This document shows positions 1-11,002 of a DNA stretch of 64,000 nt, in pieces. The first letter of the stretch is position 1. Each line of letters opens with the position of its first letter. The notes under the pieces were generated by a model. It was not told the origin of the DNA, did not search any database, and was given only the letters and a program-made list of their open reading frames with translations. This DNA comes from Siphonodentalium dalli (taxonomy: Eukaryota; Mollusca; Scaphopoda; Gadilida; Siphonodentaliidae), in assembly GCA_032622095.1 (NCBI GenBank), contig CP136064.1, positions 7,807,512-7,871,511 of the forward strand. The letters run 5' to 3'. A program made the translations under genes and the position numbers.

Positions 1-67
1 ATCCGGGCATCGATCCCGGTACCTCTCGCATGCTAAGCGAGCGCTCTACCATATGAGCTAATCCCCC
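1..67 (-). tRNA. tRNA-Ala(AGC), unit 1, cut by window edge
   Basis: The last five or six 3' bases lie outside the window; the rest equals the consensus copy described at 683-755. Confidence 0.9.
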
Positions 68-214
68 TGTCGATACGCATCGATGTAATTAACATTTTGT
101 GCTGGAGTCGTAATAACCACGGAGTCGTCTTAACTTATCTATGCTGCGCCATGGAAATAAGTTTAACTCTTATTTATCTGAATCATGCAATATTTCGGAG
201 GCACATTGTCGACT

Positions 215-270
215 GGCTCGTTGGTCTAGGGTACGATTCTCGATTAGGTCCCCCCACTATGGTTGAAAAC
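215..270 (+). pseudogene. Decayed tRNA-Pro-like gene, one per unit
   Basis: The first half follows tRNA-Pro closely (GGCTCGTTGGTCTAGG, then GATTCTCG) with one G missing. The anticodon-loop position reads TTAGG, as expected of a tRNA-Pro(AGG) ancestor. The 3' half is scrambled: the C-rich run cannot pair with the anticodon stem, and only a B-box-like GGTTGAAAAC remains at 261-270. It recurs in essentially every unit, starting 107 bp upstream of each tRNA-Pro gene. The A box persists, so weak TFIIIC contact is conceivable, but no cloverleaf can form. Descent from an AGG isoacceptor is inference. Confidence 0.75.
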
Positions 271-321
271 AGCATAACAAAAGTTACATGCGGTCAATAT
301 CTTCATGCTCTCTTTTCAGAT

Positions 322-393
322 GGCTCGTTGGTCTAGGGGTATGATTCTCGCTTTGGGTGCGAGAGGTCCCGGGTTCAAATCCCGGACGAGCCC
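322..393 (+). tRNA. tRNA-Pro(TGG), unit 1
   Basis: A 72-nt cloverleaf: acceptor GGCTCGT pairs with ACGAGCC, anticodon stem CTCGC/GCGAG encloses loop TTTGGGT with anticodon TGG, and T-stem CCGGG/CCCGG encloses TTCAAAT. The internal Pol III promoter is visible as A box TGGTCTAGGGG and B box GGTTCAAATCC. There is no intron and no encoded CCA. The sequence matches, as I remember it, the common animal cytosolic tRNA-Pro(UGG), so it should be functional. All consensus copies below share this sequence. Confidence 0.96.
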
Positions 394-400
394 ATCCAAC

Positions 401-404
401 TTTT
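401..404 (+). terminator. Pol III terminator of tRNA-Pro (unit 1; repeated in every unit)
   Basis: TTTT begins 8 nt after the tRNA-Pro 3' end, the usual distance for a Pol III stop. The same T4 follows every complete tRNA-Pro copy. Confidence 0.8.
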
Positions 405-657
405 ATGTGACGTGTATGGCAGGGAATTAATCTTATCTCTTATGTCTTCGCATTTTAACATTGTGCGTGTAAAACAAAATCATATGTTTCAATCTCAACG
501 AAGATTTGCTTTATTCGTCAAGAGCGAAAGAAAAGAAAAATGAAAGAATGCAAACAAATCCTTATTTCGTGCAATGTTTGTCGTCCTGTGTTGTAAATTT
601 TCAATTTAGTTCACATTCTTGAGGATATGTGACCGTTTTCAAGCGAAAATTCGATAC

Positions 658-662
658 AAAAA
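658..662 (-). terminator. Pol III terminator of tRNA-Ala (unit 2; repeated)
   Basis: AAAAA on the plus strand reads TTTTT on the minus strand, 20 nt past the tRNA-Ala 3' end. A backup T4 lies at 646-649. Ten units carry AAATA here (for example 11666-11670), which removes the T5. Confidence 0.75.
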
Positions 663-682
663 TTTCGGCCCACCTGACAATT

Positions 683-755
683 TGGAGAATCCGGGCATCG
701 ATCCCGGTACCTCTCGCATGCTAAGCGAGCGCTCTACCATATGAGCTAATCCCCC
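683..755 (-). tRNA. tRNA-Ala(AGC), unit 2, reference copy
   Basis: A 73-nt cloverleaf: acceptor GGGGGAT pairs with ATTCTCC through two G-U pairs, one of them G3-U70, the alanyl-tRNA synthetase identity pair. Anticodon stem CTCGC/GCGAG encloses TTAGCAT with anticodon AGC. T-stem CCGGG/CCCGG encloses ATCGATG, and the discriminator is A. The ATCGATG T-loop also occurs, from memory, in other invertebrate tRNA-Ala(AGC). No intron. It should be a functional gene. Confidence 0.94.
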
Positions 756-1009
756 TGTCGATACGCATCGATGTAATTAACATTTTGTGCTGGAGTCGTA
801 ATAACCACGGAGTCGTCTTAACTTATCTATGCTGCGCCATGGAAATAAGTTTAACTCTTATTTATCTGAATCATGCAATATTTCGGAGGCACATTGTCGA
901 CTGGCTCGTTGGTCTAGGGTACGATTCTCGATTAGGTCCCCCCACTATGGTTGAAAACAGCATAACAAAAGTTACATGCGGTCAATATCTTCATGCTCTC
1001 TTTTCAGAT

Positions 1010-1081
1010 GGCTCGTTGGTCTAGGGGTATGATTCTCGCTTTGGGTGCGAGAGGTCCCGGGTTCAAATCCCGGACGAGCCC
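1010..1081 (+). tRNA. tRNA-Pro(TGG), unit 2
   Basis: Consensus copy. The downstream spacer has a private A-to-G change near 1140. Confidence 0.95.
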
Positions 1082-1370
1082 ATCCAACTTTTATGTGACG
1101 TGTATGGCAGGGAATTAATCTTATCTCTTATGTCTTCGCGTTTTAACATTGTGCGTGTAAAACAAAATCATATGTTTCAATCTCAACGAAGATTTGCTTT
1201 ATTCGTCAAGAGCGAAAGAAAAGAAAAATGAAAGAATGCAAACAAATCCTTATTTCGTGCAATGTTTGTCGTCCTGTGTTGTAAATTTTCAATTTAGTTC
1301 ACATTCTTGAGGATATGTGACCGTTTTCAAGCGAAAATTCGATACAAAAATTTCGGCCCACCTGACAATT

Positions 1371-1443
1371 TGGAGAATCCGGGCATCGATCCCGGTACCT
1401 CTCGCATGCTAAGCGAGCGCTCTACCATATGAGCTAATCCCCC
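1371..1443 (-). tRNA. tRNA-Ala(AGC), unit 3
   Basis: Consensus copy with T5 terminator. Confidence 0.93.
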
Positions 1444-1697
1444 TGTCGATACGCATCGATGTAATTAACATTTTGTGCTGGAGTCGTAATAACCACGGAG
1501 TCGTCTTAACTTATCTATGCTGCGCCATGGAAATAAGTTTAACTCTTATTTATCTGAATCATGCAATATTTCGGAGGCACATTGTCGACTGGCTCGTTGG
1601 TCTAGGGTACGATTCTCGATTAGGTCCCCCCACTATGGTTGAAAACAGCATAACAAAAGTTACATGCGGTCAATATCTTCATGCTCTCTTTTCAGAT

Positions 1698-1769
1698 GGC
1701 TCGTTGGTCTAGGGGTATGATTCTCGCTTTGGGTGCGAGAGGTCCCGGGTTCAAATCCCGGACGAGCCC
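1698..1769 (+). tRNA. tRNA-Pro(TGG), unit 3
   Basis: Consensus copy. Confidence 0.95.
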
Positions 1770-2058
1770 ATCCAACTTTTATGTGACGTGTATGGCAGGG
1801 AATTAATCTTATCTCTTATGTCTTCGCATTTTAACATTGTGCGTGTAAAACAAAATCATATGTTTCAATCTCAACGAAGATTTGCTTTATTCGTCAAGAG
1901 CGAAAGAAAAGAAAAATGAAAGAATGCAAACAAATCCTTATTTCGTGCAATGTTTGTCGTCCTGTGTTGTAAATTTTCAATTTAGTTCACATTCTTGAGG
2001 ATATGTGACCGTTTTCAAGCGAAAATTCGATACAAAAATTTCGGCCCACCTGACAATT

Positions 2059-2131
2059 TGGAGAATCCGGGCATCGATCCCGGTACCTCTCGCATGCTAA
2101 GCGAGCGCTCTACCATATGAGCTAATCCCCC
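2059..2131 (-). tRNA. tRNA-Ala(AGC), unit 4
   Basis: Consensus copy with T5 terminator. Confidence 0.93.
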
Positions 2132-2385
2132 TGTCGATACGCATCGATGTAATTAACATTTTGTGCTGGAGTCGTAATAACCACGGAGTCGTCTTAACTT
2201 ATCTATGCTGCGCCATGGAAATAAGTTTAACTCTTATTTATCTGAATCATGCAATATTTCGGAGGCACATTGTCGACTGGCTCGTTGGTCTAGGGTACGA
2301 TTCTCGATTAGGTCCCCCCACTATGGTTGAAAACAGCATAACAAAAGTTACATGCGGTCAATATCTTCATGCTCTCTTTTCAGAT

Positions 2386-2457
2386 GGCTCGTTGGTCTAG
2401 GGGTATGATTCTCGCTTTGGGTGCGAGAGGTCCCGGGTTCAAATCCCGGACGAGCCC
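2386..2457 (+). tRNA. tRNA-Pro(TGG), unit 4
   Basis: Consensus copy. Confidence 0.95.
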
Positions 2458-2746
2458 ATCCAACTTTTATGTGACGTGTATGGCAGGGAATTAATCTTAT
2501 CTCTTATGTCTTCGCATTTTAACATTGTGCGTGTAAAACAAAATCATATGTTTCAATCTCAACGAAGATTTGCTTTATTCGTCAAGAGCGAAAGAAAAGA
2601 AAAATGAAAGAATGCAAACAAATCCTTATTTCGTGCAATGTTTGTCGTCCTGTGTTGTAAATTTTCAATTTAGTTCACATTCTTGAGGATATGTGACCGT
2701 TTTCAAGCGAAAATTCGATACAAAAATTTCGGCCCACCTGACAATT

Positions 2747-2819
2747 TGGAGAATCCGGGCATCGATCCCGGTACCTCTCGCATGCTAAGCGAGCGCTCTA
2801 CCATATGAGCTAATCCCCC
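2747..2819 (-). tRNA. tRNA-Ala(AGC), unit 5
   Basis: Consensus copy with T5 terminator. Confidence 0.93.
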
Positions 2820-3073
2820 TGTCGATACGCATCGATGTAATTAACATTTTGTGCTGGAGTCGTAATAACCACGGAGTCGTCTTAACTTATCTATGCTGCG
2901 CCATGGAAATAAGTTTAACTCTTATTTATCTGAATCATGCAATATTTCGGAGGCACATTGTCGACTGGCTCGTTGGTCTAGGGTACGATTCTCGATTAGG
3001 TCCCCCCACTATGGTTGAAAACAGCATAACAAAAGTTACATGCGGTCAATATCTTCATGCTCTCTTTTCAGAT

Positions 3074-3145
3074 GGCTCGTTGGTCTAGGGGTATGATTCT
3101 CGCTTTGGGTGCGAGAGGTCCCGGGTTCAAATCCCGGACGAGCCC
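3074..3145 (+). tRNA. tRNA-Pro(TGG), unit 5
   Basis: Consensus copy. The spacer carries GAAAAAATG near 3295, shared only with unit 12, seven units away. Confidence 0.95.
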
Positions 3146-3434
3146 ATCCAACTTTTATGTGACGTGTATGGCAGGGAATTAATCTTATCTCTTATGTCTT
3201 CGCATTTTAACATTGTGCGTGTAAAACAAAATCATATGTTTCAATCTCAACGAAGATTTGCTTTATTCGTCAAGAGCGAAAGAAAAGAAAAATGAAAAAA
3301 TGCAAACAAATCCTTATTTCGTGCAATGTTTGTCGTCCTGTGTTGTAAATTTTCAATTTAGTTCACATTCTTGAGGATATGTGACCGTTTTCAAGCGAAA
3401 ATTCGATACAAAAATTTCGGCCCACCTGACAATT

Positions 3435-3507
3435 TGGAGAATCCGGGCATCGATCCCGGTACCTCTCGCATGCTAAGCGAGCGCTCTACCATATGAGCTA
3501 ATCCCCC
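3435..3507 (-). tRNA. tRNA-Ala(AGC), unit 6
   Basis: Consensus copy with T5 terminator. Confidence 0.93.
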
Positions 3508-3761
3508 TGTCGATACGCATCGATGTAATTAACATTTTGTGCTGGAGTCGTAATAACCACGGAGTCGTCTTAACTTATCTATGCTGCGCCATGGAAATAA
3601 GTTTAACTCTTATTTATCTGAATCATGCAATATTTCGGAGGCACATTGTCGACTGGCTCGTTGGTCTAGGGTACGATTCTCGATTAGGTCCCCCCACTAT
3701 GGTTGAAAACAGCATAACAAAAGTTACATGCGGTCAATATCTTCATGCTCTCTTTTCAGAT

Positions 3762-3833
3762 GGCTCGTTGGTCTAGGGGTATGATTCTCGCTTTGGGTGC
3801 GAGAGGTCCCGGGTTCAAATCCCGGACGAGCCC
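3762..3833 (+). tRNA. tRNA-Pro(TGG), unit 6
   Basis: Consensus copy. Confidence 0.95.
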
Positions 3834-4122
3834 ATCCAACTTTTATGTGACGTGTATGGCAGGGAATTAATCTTATCTCTTATGTCTTCGCATTTTAACA
3901 TTGTGCGTGTAAAACAAAATCATATGTTTCAATCTCAACGAAGATTTGCTTTATTCGTCAAGAGCGAAAGAAAAGAAAAATGAAAGAATGCAAACAAATC
4001 CTTATTTCGTGCAATGTTTGTCGTCCTGTGTTGTAAATTTTCAATTTAGTTCACATTCTTGAGGATATGTGACCGTTTTCAAGCGAAAATTCGATACAAA
4101 AATTTCGGCCCACCTGACAATT

Positions 4123-4195
4123 TGGAGAATCCGGGCATCGATCCCGGTACCTCTCGCATGCTAAGCGAGCGCTCTACCATATGAGCTAATCCCCC
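4123..4195 (-). tRNA. tRNA-Ala(AGC), unit 7
   Basis: Consensus copy with T5 terminator. Confidence 0.93.
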
Positions 4196-4449
4196 TGTCG
4201 ATACGCATCGATGTAATTAACATTTTGTGCTGGAGTCGTAATAACCACGGAGTCGTCTTAACTTATCTATGCTGCGCCATGGAAATAAGTTTAACTCTTA
4301 TTTATCTGAATCATGCAATATTTCGGAGGCACATTGTCGACTGGCTCGTTGGTCTAGGGTACGATTCTCGATTAGGTCCCCCCACTATGGTTGAAAACAG
4401 CATAACAAAAGTTACATGCGGTCAATATCTTCATGCTCTCTTTTCAGAT

Positions 4450-4521
4450 GGCTCGTTGGTCTAGGGGTATGATTCTCGCTTTGGGTGCGAGAGGTCCCGG
4501 GTTCAAATCCCGGACGAGCCC
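4450..4521 (+). tRNA. tRNA-Pro(TGG), unit 7
   Basis: Consensus copy. Confidence 0.95.
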
Positions 4522-4810
4522 ATCCAACTTTTATGTGACGTGTATGGCAGGGAATTAATCTTATCTCTTATGTCTTCGCATTTTAACATTGTGCGTGTAA
4601 AACAAAATCATATGTTTCAATCTCAACGAAGATTTGCTTTATTCGTCAAGAGCGAAAGAAAAGAAAAATGAAAGAATGCAAACAAATCCTTATTTCGTGC
4701 AATGTTTGTCGTCCTGTGTTGTAAATTTTCAATTTAGTTCACATTCTTGAGGATATGTGACCGTTTTCAAGCGAAAATTCGATACAAAAATTTCGGCCCA
4801 CCTGACAATT

Positions 4811-4883
4811 TGGAGAATCCGGGCATCGATCCCGGTACCTCTCGCATGCTAAGCGAGCGCTCTACCATATGAGCTAATCCCCC
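4811..4883 (-). tRNA. tRNA-Ala(AGC), unit 8
   Basis: Consensus copy with T5 terminator. Confidence 0.93.
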
Positions 4884-5137
4884 TGTCGATACGCATCGAT
4901 GTAATTAACATTTTGTGCTGGAGTCGTAATAACCACGGAGTCGTCTTAACTTATCTATGCTGCGCCATGGAAATAAGTTTAACTCTTATTTATCTGAATC
5001 ATGCAATATTTCGGAGGCACATTGTCGACTGGCTCGTTGGTCTAGGGTACGATTCTCGATTAGGTCCCCCCACTATGGTTGAAAACAGCATAACAAAAGT
5101 TACATGCGGTCAATATCTTCATGCTCTCTTTTCAGAT

Positions 5138-5209
5138 GGCTCGTTGGTCTAGGGGTATGATTCTCGCTTTGGGTGCGAGAGGTCCCGGGTTCAAATCCCG
5201 GACGAGCCC
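5138..5209 (+). tRNA. tRNA-Pro(TGG), unit 8
   Basis: Consensus copy. Confidence 0.95.
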
Positions 5210-5498
5210 ATCCAACTTTTATGTGACGTGTATGGCAGGGAATTAATCTTATCTCTTATGTCTTCGCATTTTAACATTGTGCGTGTAAAACAAAATCATA
5301 TGTTTCAATCTCAACGAAGATTTGCTTTATTCGTCAAGAGCGAAAGAAAAGAAAAATGAAAGAATGCAAACAAATCCTTATTTCGTGCAATGTTTGTCGT
5401 CCTGTGTTGTAAATTTTCAATTTAGTTCACATTCTTGAGGATATGTGACCGTTTTCAAGCGAAAATTCGATACAAAAATTTCGGCCCACCTGACAATT

Positions 5499-5571
5499 TG
5501 GAGAATCCGGGCATCGATCCCGGTACCTCTCGCATGCTAAGCGAGCGCTCTACCATATGAGCTAATCCCCC
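5499..5571 (-). tRNA. tRNA-Ala(AGC), unit 9
   Basis: Consensus copy with T5 terminator. Confidence 0.93.
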
Positions 5572-5825
5572 TGTCGATACGCATCGATGTAATTAACATT
5601 TTGTGCTGGAGTCGTAATAACCACAGAGTCGTCTTAACTTATCTATGCTGCGCCATGGAAATAAGTTTAACTCTTATTTATCTGAATCATGCAATATTTC
5701 GGAGGCACATTGTCGACTGGCTCGTTGGTCTAGGGTACGATTCTCGATTAGGTCCCCCCACTATGGTTGAAAACAGCATAACAAAAGTTACATGCGGTCA
5801 ATATCTTCATGCTCTCTTTTCAGAT

Positions 5826-5897
5826 GGCTCGTTGGTCTAGGGGTATGATTCTCGCTTTGGGTGCGAGAGGTCCCGGGTTCAAATCCAGGACGAGCCC
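5826..5897 (+). tRNA. tRNA-Pro(TGG), unit 9, T-stem mismatch
   Basis: The 3' strand of the T-stem reads CCAGG instead of CCCGG, breaking the central T-stem pair. Folding or stability is probably reduced; it could be a new pseudogene. This change is not seen in other units. Confidence 0.8.
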
Positions 5898-6186
5898 ATC
5901 CAACTTTTATGTGACGTGTATGGCAGGGAATTAATCTTATCTCTTATGTCTTCGCATTTTAACATTGTGCGTGTAAAACAAAATCATATGTTTCAATCTC
6001 AACGAAGATTTGCTTTATTCGTCAAGAGCGAAAGAAAAGAAAAATGAAAGAATGCAAACAAATCCTTATTTCGTGCAATGTTTGTCGTCCTGTGTTGTAA
6101 ATTTTCAATTTAGTTCACATTCTTGAGGATATGTGACCGTTTTCAAGCGAAAATTCGATACAAAAATTTCGGCCCACCTGACAATT

Positions 6187-6259
6187 TGGAGAATCCGGGC
6201 ATCGATCCCGGTACCTCTCGCATGCTAAGCGAGCGCTCTACCATATGAGCTAATCCCCC
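6187..6259 (-). tRNA. tRNA-Ala(AGC), unit 10
   Basis: Consensus copy with T5 terminator. Confidence 0.93.
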
Positions 6260-6513
6260 TGTCGATACGCATCGATGTAATTAACATTTTGTGCTGGAGT
6301 CGTAATAACCACGGAGTCGTCTTAACTTATCTATGCTGCGCCATGGAAATAAGTTTAACTCTTATTTATCTGAATCATGCAATATTTCGGAGGCACATTG
6401 TCGACTGGCTCGTTGGTCTAGGGTACGATTCTCGATTAGGTCCCCCCACTATGGTTGAAAACAGCATAACAAAAGTTACATGCGGTCAATATCTTCATGC
6501 TCTCTTTTCAGAT

Positions 6514-6585
6514 GGCTCGTTGGTCTAGGGGTATGATTCTCGCTTTGGGTGCGAGAGGTCCCGGGTTCAAATCCCGGACGAGCCC
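6514..6585 (+). tRNA. tRNA-Pro(TGG), unit 10
   Basis: Consensus copy. Confidence 0.95.
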
Positions 6586-6874
6586 ATCCAACTTTTATGT
6601 GACGTGTATGGCAGGGAATTAATCTTATCTCTTATGTCTTCGCATTTTAACATTGTGCGTGTAAAACAAAATCATATGTTTCAATCTCAACGAAGATTTG
6701 CTTTATTCGTCAAGAGCGAAAGAAAAGAAAAATGAAAGAATGCAAACAAATCCTTATTTCGTGCAATGTTTGTCGTCCTGTGTTGTAAATTTTCAATTTA
6801 GTTCACATTCTTGAGGATATGTGACCGTTTTCAAGCGAAAATTCGATACAAAAATTTCGGCCCACCTGACAATT

Positions 6875-6947
6875 TGGAGAATCCGGGCATCGATCCCGGT
6901 ACCTCTCGCATGCTAAGCGAGCGCTCTACCATATGAGCTAATCCCCC
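6875..6947 (-). tRNA. tRNA-Ala(AGC), unit 11
   Basis: Consensus copy with T5 terminator. Confidence 0.93.
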
Positions 6948-7201
6948 TGTCGATACGCATCGATGTAATTAACATTTTGTGCTGGAGTCGTAATAACCAC
7001 AGAGTCGTCTTAACTTATCTATGCTGCGCCATGGAAATAAGTTTAACTCTTATTTATCTGAATCATGCAATATTTCGGAGGCACATTGTCGACTGGCTCG
7101 TTGGTCTAGGGTACGATTCTCGATTAGGTCCCCCCACTATGGTTGAAAACAGCATAACAAAAGTTACATGCGGTCAATATCTTCATGCTCTCTTTTCAGA
7201 T

Positions 7202-7273
7202 GGCTCGTTGGTCTAGGGGTATGATTCTCGCTTTGGGTGCGAGAGGTCCCGGGTTCAAATCCCGGACGAGCCC
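7202..7273 (+). tRNA. tRNA-Pro(TGG), unit 11
   Basis: Consensus copy. Confidence 0.95.
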
Positions 7274-7562
7274 ATCCAACTTTTATGTGACGTGTATGGC
7301 AGGGAATTAATCTTATCTCTTATGTCTTCGCATTTTAACATTGTGCGTGTAAAACAAAATCATATGTTTCAATCTCAACGAAGATTTGCTTTATTCGTCA
7401 AGAGCGAAAGAAAAGAAAAATGAAAGAATGCAAACAAATCCTTATTTCGTGCAATGTTTGTCGTCCTGTGTTGTAAATTTTCAATTTAGTTCACATTCTT
7501 GAGGATATGTGACCGTTTTCAAGCGAAAATTCGATACAAAAATTTCGGCCCACCTGACAATT

Positions 7563-7635
7563 TGGAGAATCCGGGCATCGATCCCGGTACCTCTCGCATG
7601 CTAAGCGAGCGCTCTACCATATGAGCTAATCCCCC
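7563..7635 (-). tRNA. tRNA-Ala(AGC), unit 12
   Basis: Consensus copy with T5 terminator. Confidence 0.93.
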
Positions 7636-7889
7636 TGTCGATACGCATCGATGTAATTAACATTTTGTGCTGGAGTCGTAATAACCACGGAGTCGTCTTA
7701 ACTTATCTATGCTGCGCCATGGAAATAAGTTTAACTCTTATTTATCTGAATCATGCAATATTTCGGAGGCACATTGTCGACTGGCTCGTTGGTCTAGGGT
7801 ACGATTCTCGATTAGGTCCCCCCACTATGGTTGAAAACAGCATAACAAAAGTTACATGCGGTCAATATCTTCATGCTCTCTTTTCAGAT

Positions 7890-7961
7890 GGCTCGTTGGT
7901 CTAGGGGTATGATTCTCGCTTTGGGTGCGAGAGGTCCCGGGTTCAAATCCCGGACGAGCCC
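7890..7961 (+). tRNA. tRNA-Pro(TGG), unit 12
   Basis: Consensus copy; the spacer shares the GAAAAAATG variant with unit 5. Confidence 0.95.
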
Positions 7962-8250
7962 ATCCAACTTTTATGTGACGTGTATGGCAGGGAATTAATC
8001 TTATCTCTTATGTCTTCGCATTTTAACATTGTGCGTGTAAAACAAAATCATATGTTTCAATCTCAACGAAGATTTGCTTTATTCGTCAAGAGCGAAAGAA
8101 AAGAAAAATGAAAAAATGCAAACAAATCCTTATTTCGTGCAATGTTTGTCGTCCTGTGTTGTAAATTTTCAATTTAGTTCACATTCTTGAGGATATGTGA
8201 CCGTTTTCAAGCGAAAATTCGATACAAAAATTTCGGCCCACCTGACAATT

Positions 8251-8323
8251 TGGAGAATCCGGGCATCGATCCCGGTACCTCTCGCATGCTAAGCGAGCGC
8301 TCTACCATATGAGCTAATCCCCC
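8251..8323 (-). tRNA. tRNA-Ala(AGC), unit 13
   Basis: Consensus copy with T5 terminator. Confidence 0.93.
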
Positions 8324-8577
8324 TGTCGATACGCATCGATGTAATTAACATTTTGTGCTGGAGTCGTAATAACCACGGAGTCGTCTTAACTTATCTATGC
8401 TGCGCCATGGAAATAAGTTTAACTCTTATTTATCTGAATCATGCAATATTTCGGAGGCACATTGTCGACTGGCTCGTTGGTCTAGGGTACGATTCTCGAT
8501 TAGGTCCCCCCACTATGGTTGAAAACAGCATAACAAAAGTTACATGCGGTCAATATCTTCATGCTCTCTTTTCAGAT

Positions 8578-8649
8578 GGCTCGTTGGTCTAGGGGTATGA
8601 TTCTCGCTTTGGGTGCGAGAGGTCCCGGGTTCAAATCCCGGACGAGCCC
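8578..8649 (+). tRNA. tRNA-Pro(TGG), unit 13
   Basis: Consensus copy. Confidence 0.95.
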
Positions 8650-8938
8650 ATCCAACTTTTATGTGACGTGTATGGCAGGGAATTAATCTTATCTCTTATG
8701 TCTTCGCATTTTAACATTGTGCGTGTAAAACAAAATCATATGTTTCAATCTCAACGAAGATTTGCTTTATTCGTCAAGAGCGAAAGAAAAGAAAAATGAA
8801 AGAATGCAAACAAATCCTTATTTCGTGCAATGTTTGTCGTCCTGTGTTGTAAATTTTCAATTTAGTTCACATTCTTGAGGATATGTGACCGTTTTCAAGC
8901 GAAAATTCGATACAAAAATTTCGGCCCACCTGACAATT

Positions 8939-9011
8939 TGGAGAATCCGGGCATCGATCCCGGTACCTCTCGCATGCTAAGCGAGCGCTCTACCATATGA
9001 GCTAATCCCCC
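8939..9011 (-). tRNA. tRNA-Ala(AGC), unit 14
   Basis: Consensus copy with T5 terminator. Confidence 0.93.
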
Positions 9012-9265
9012 TGTCGATACGCATCGATGTAATTAACATTTTGTGCTGGAGTCGTAATAACCACAGAGTCGTCTTAACTTATCTATGCTGCGCCATGGAA
9101 ATAAGTTTAACTCTTATTTATCTGAATCATGCAATATTTCGGAGGCACATTGTCGACTGGCTCGTTGGTCTAGGGTACGATTCTCGATTAGGTCCCCCCA
9201 CTATGGTTGAAAACAGCATAACAAAAGTTACATGCGGTCAATATCTTCATGCTCTCTTTTCAGAT

Positions 9266-9337
9266 GGCTCGTTGGTCTAGGGGTATGATTCTCGCTTTGG
9301 GTGCGAGAGGTCCCGGGTTCAAATCCCGGACGAGCCC
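9266..9337 (+). tRNA. tRNA-Pro(TGG), unit 14
   Basis: Consensus copy. Confidence 0.95.
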
Positions 9338-9626
9338 ATCCAACTTTTATGTGACGTGTATGGCAGGGAATTAATCTTATCTCTTATGTCTTCGCATTTT
9401 AACATTGTGCGTGTAAAACAAAATCATATGTTTCAATCTCAACGAAGATTTGCTTTATTCGTCAAGAGCGAAAGAAAAGAAAAATGAAAGAATGCAAACA
9501 AATCCTTATTTCGTGCAATGTTTGTCGTCCTGTGTTGTAAATTTTCAATTTAGTTCACATTCTTGAGGATATGTGACCGTTTTCAAGCGAAAATTCGATA
9601 CAAAAATTTCGGCCCACCTGACAATT

Positions 9627-9699
9627 TGGAGAATCCGGGCATCGATCCCGGTACCTCTCGCATGCTAAGCGAGCGCTCTACCATATGAGCTAATCCCCC
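9627..9699 (-). tRNA. tRNA-Ala(AGC), unit 15
   Basis: Consensus copy with T5 terminator. Confidence 0.93.
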
Positions 9700-9953
9700 T
9701 GTCGATACGCATCGATGTAATTAACATTTTGTGCTGGAGTCGTAATAACCACGGAGTCGTCTTAACTTATCTATGCTGCGCCATGGAAATAAGTTTAACT
9801 CTTATTTATCTGAATCATGCAATATTTCGGAGGCACATTGTCGACTGGCTCGTTGGTCTAGGGTACGATTCTCGATTAGGTCCCCCCACTATGGTTGAAA
9901 ACAGCATAACAAAAGTTACATGCGGTCAATATCTTCATGCTCTCTTTTCAGAT

Positions 9954-10025
9954 GGCTCGTTGGTCTAGGGGTATGATTCTCGCTTTGGGTGCGAGAGGTC
10001 CCGGGTTCAAATCCCGGACGAGCCC
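9954..10025 (+). tRNA. tRNA-Pro(TGG), unit 15
   Basis: Consensus copy. Confidence 0.95.
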
Positions 10026-10314
10026 ATCCAACTTTTATGTGACGTGTATGGCAGGGAATTAATCTTATCTCTTATGTCTTCGCATTTTAACATTGTGCGT
10101 GTAAAACAAAATCATATGTTTCAATCTCAACGAAGATTTGCTTTATTCGTCAAGAGCGAAAGAAAAGAAAAATGAAAGAATGCAAACAAATCCTTATTTC
10201 GTGCAATGTTTGTCGTCCTGTGTTGTAAATTTTCAATTTAGTTCACATTCTTGAGGATATGTGACCGTTTTCAAGCGAAAATTCGATACAAAAATTTCGG
10301 CCCACCTGACAATT

Positions 10315-10387
10315 TGGAGAATCCGGGCATCGATCCCGGTACCTCTCGCATGCTAAGCGAGCGCTCTACCATATGAGCTAATCCCCC
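10315..10387 (-). tRNA. tRNA-Ala(AGC), unit 16
   Basis: Consensus copy with T5 terminator. Confidence 0.93.
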
Positions 10388-10641
10388 TGTCGATACGCAT
10401 CGATGTAATTAACATTTTGTGCTGGAGTCGTAATAACCACAGAGTCGTCTTAACTTATCTATGCTGCGCCATGGAAATAAGTTTAACTCTTATTTATCTG
10501 AATCATGCAATATTTCGGAGGCACATTGTCGACTGGCTCGTTGGTCTAGGGTACGATTCTCGATTAGGTCCCCCCACTATGGTTGAAAACAGCATAACAA
10601 AAGTTACATGCGGTCAATATCTTCATGCTCTCTTTTCAGAT

Positions 10642-10713
10642 GGCTCGTTGGTCTAGGGGTATGATTCTCGCTTTGGGTGCGAGAGGTCCCGGGTTCAAAT
10701 CCCGGACGAGCCC
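10642..10713 (+). tRNA. tRNA-Pro(TGG), unit 16
   Basis: Consensus copy. Confidence 0.95.
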
Positions 10714-11002
10714 ATCCAACTTTTATGTGACGTGTATGGCAGGGAATTAATCTTATCTCTTATGTCTTCGCATTTTAACATTGTGCGTGTAAAACAAAAT
10801 CATATGTTTCAATCTCAACGAAGATTTGCTTTATTCGTCAAGAGCGAAAGAAAAGAAAAATGAAAGAATGCAAACAAATCCTTATTTCGTGCAATGTTTG
10901 TCGTCCTGTGTTGTAAATTTTCAATTTAGTTCACATTCTTGAGGATATGTGACCGTTTTCAAGCGAAAATTCGATACAAAAATTTCGGCCCACCTGACAA
11001 TT

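Noticed and set aside
97-336. 79-codon open frame conserved in nearly every unit (starting MCWSRNNH)
   Set aside because: It starts with TTG, runs across the decayed tRNA-Pro into the live tRNA-Pro, and is cut to 66 codons in the CAGTTAATATC units. Its conservation only reflects recent homogenisation of the repeat.
683-755. tRNA-Ala as a pseudogene because the acceptor stem first seemed one base short
   Set aside because: The run has five Gs, giving a full 7-bp acceptor with G3-U70 and one other G-U pair.
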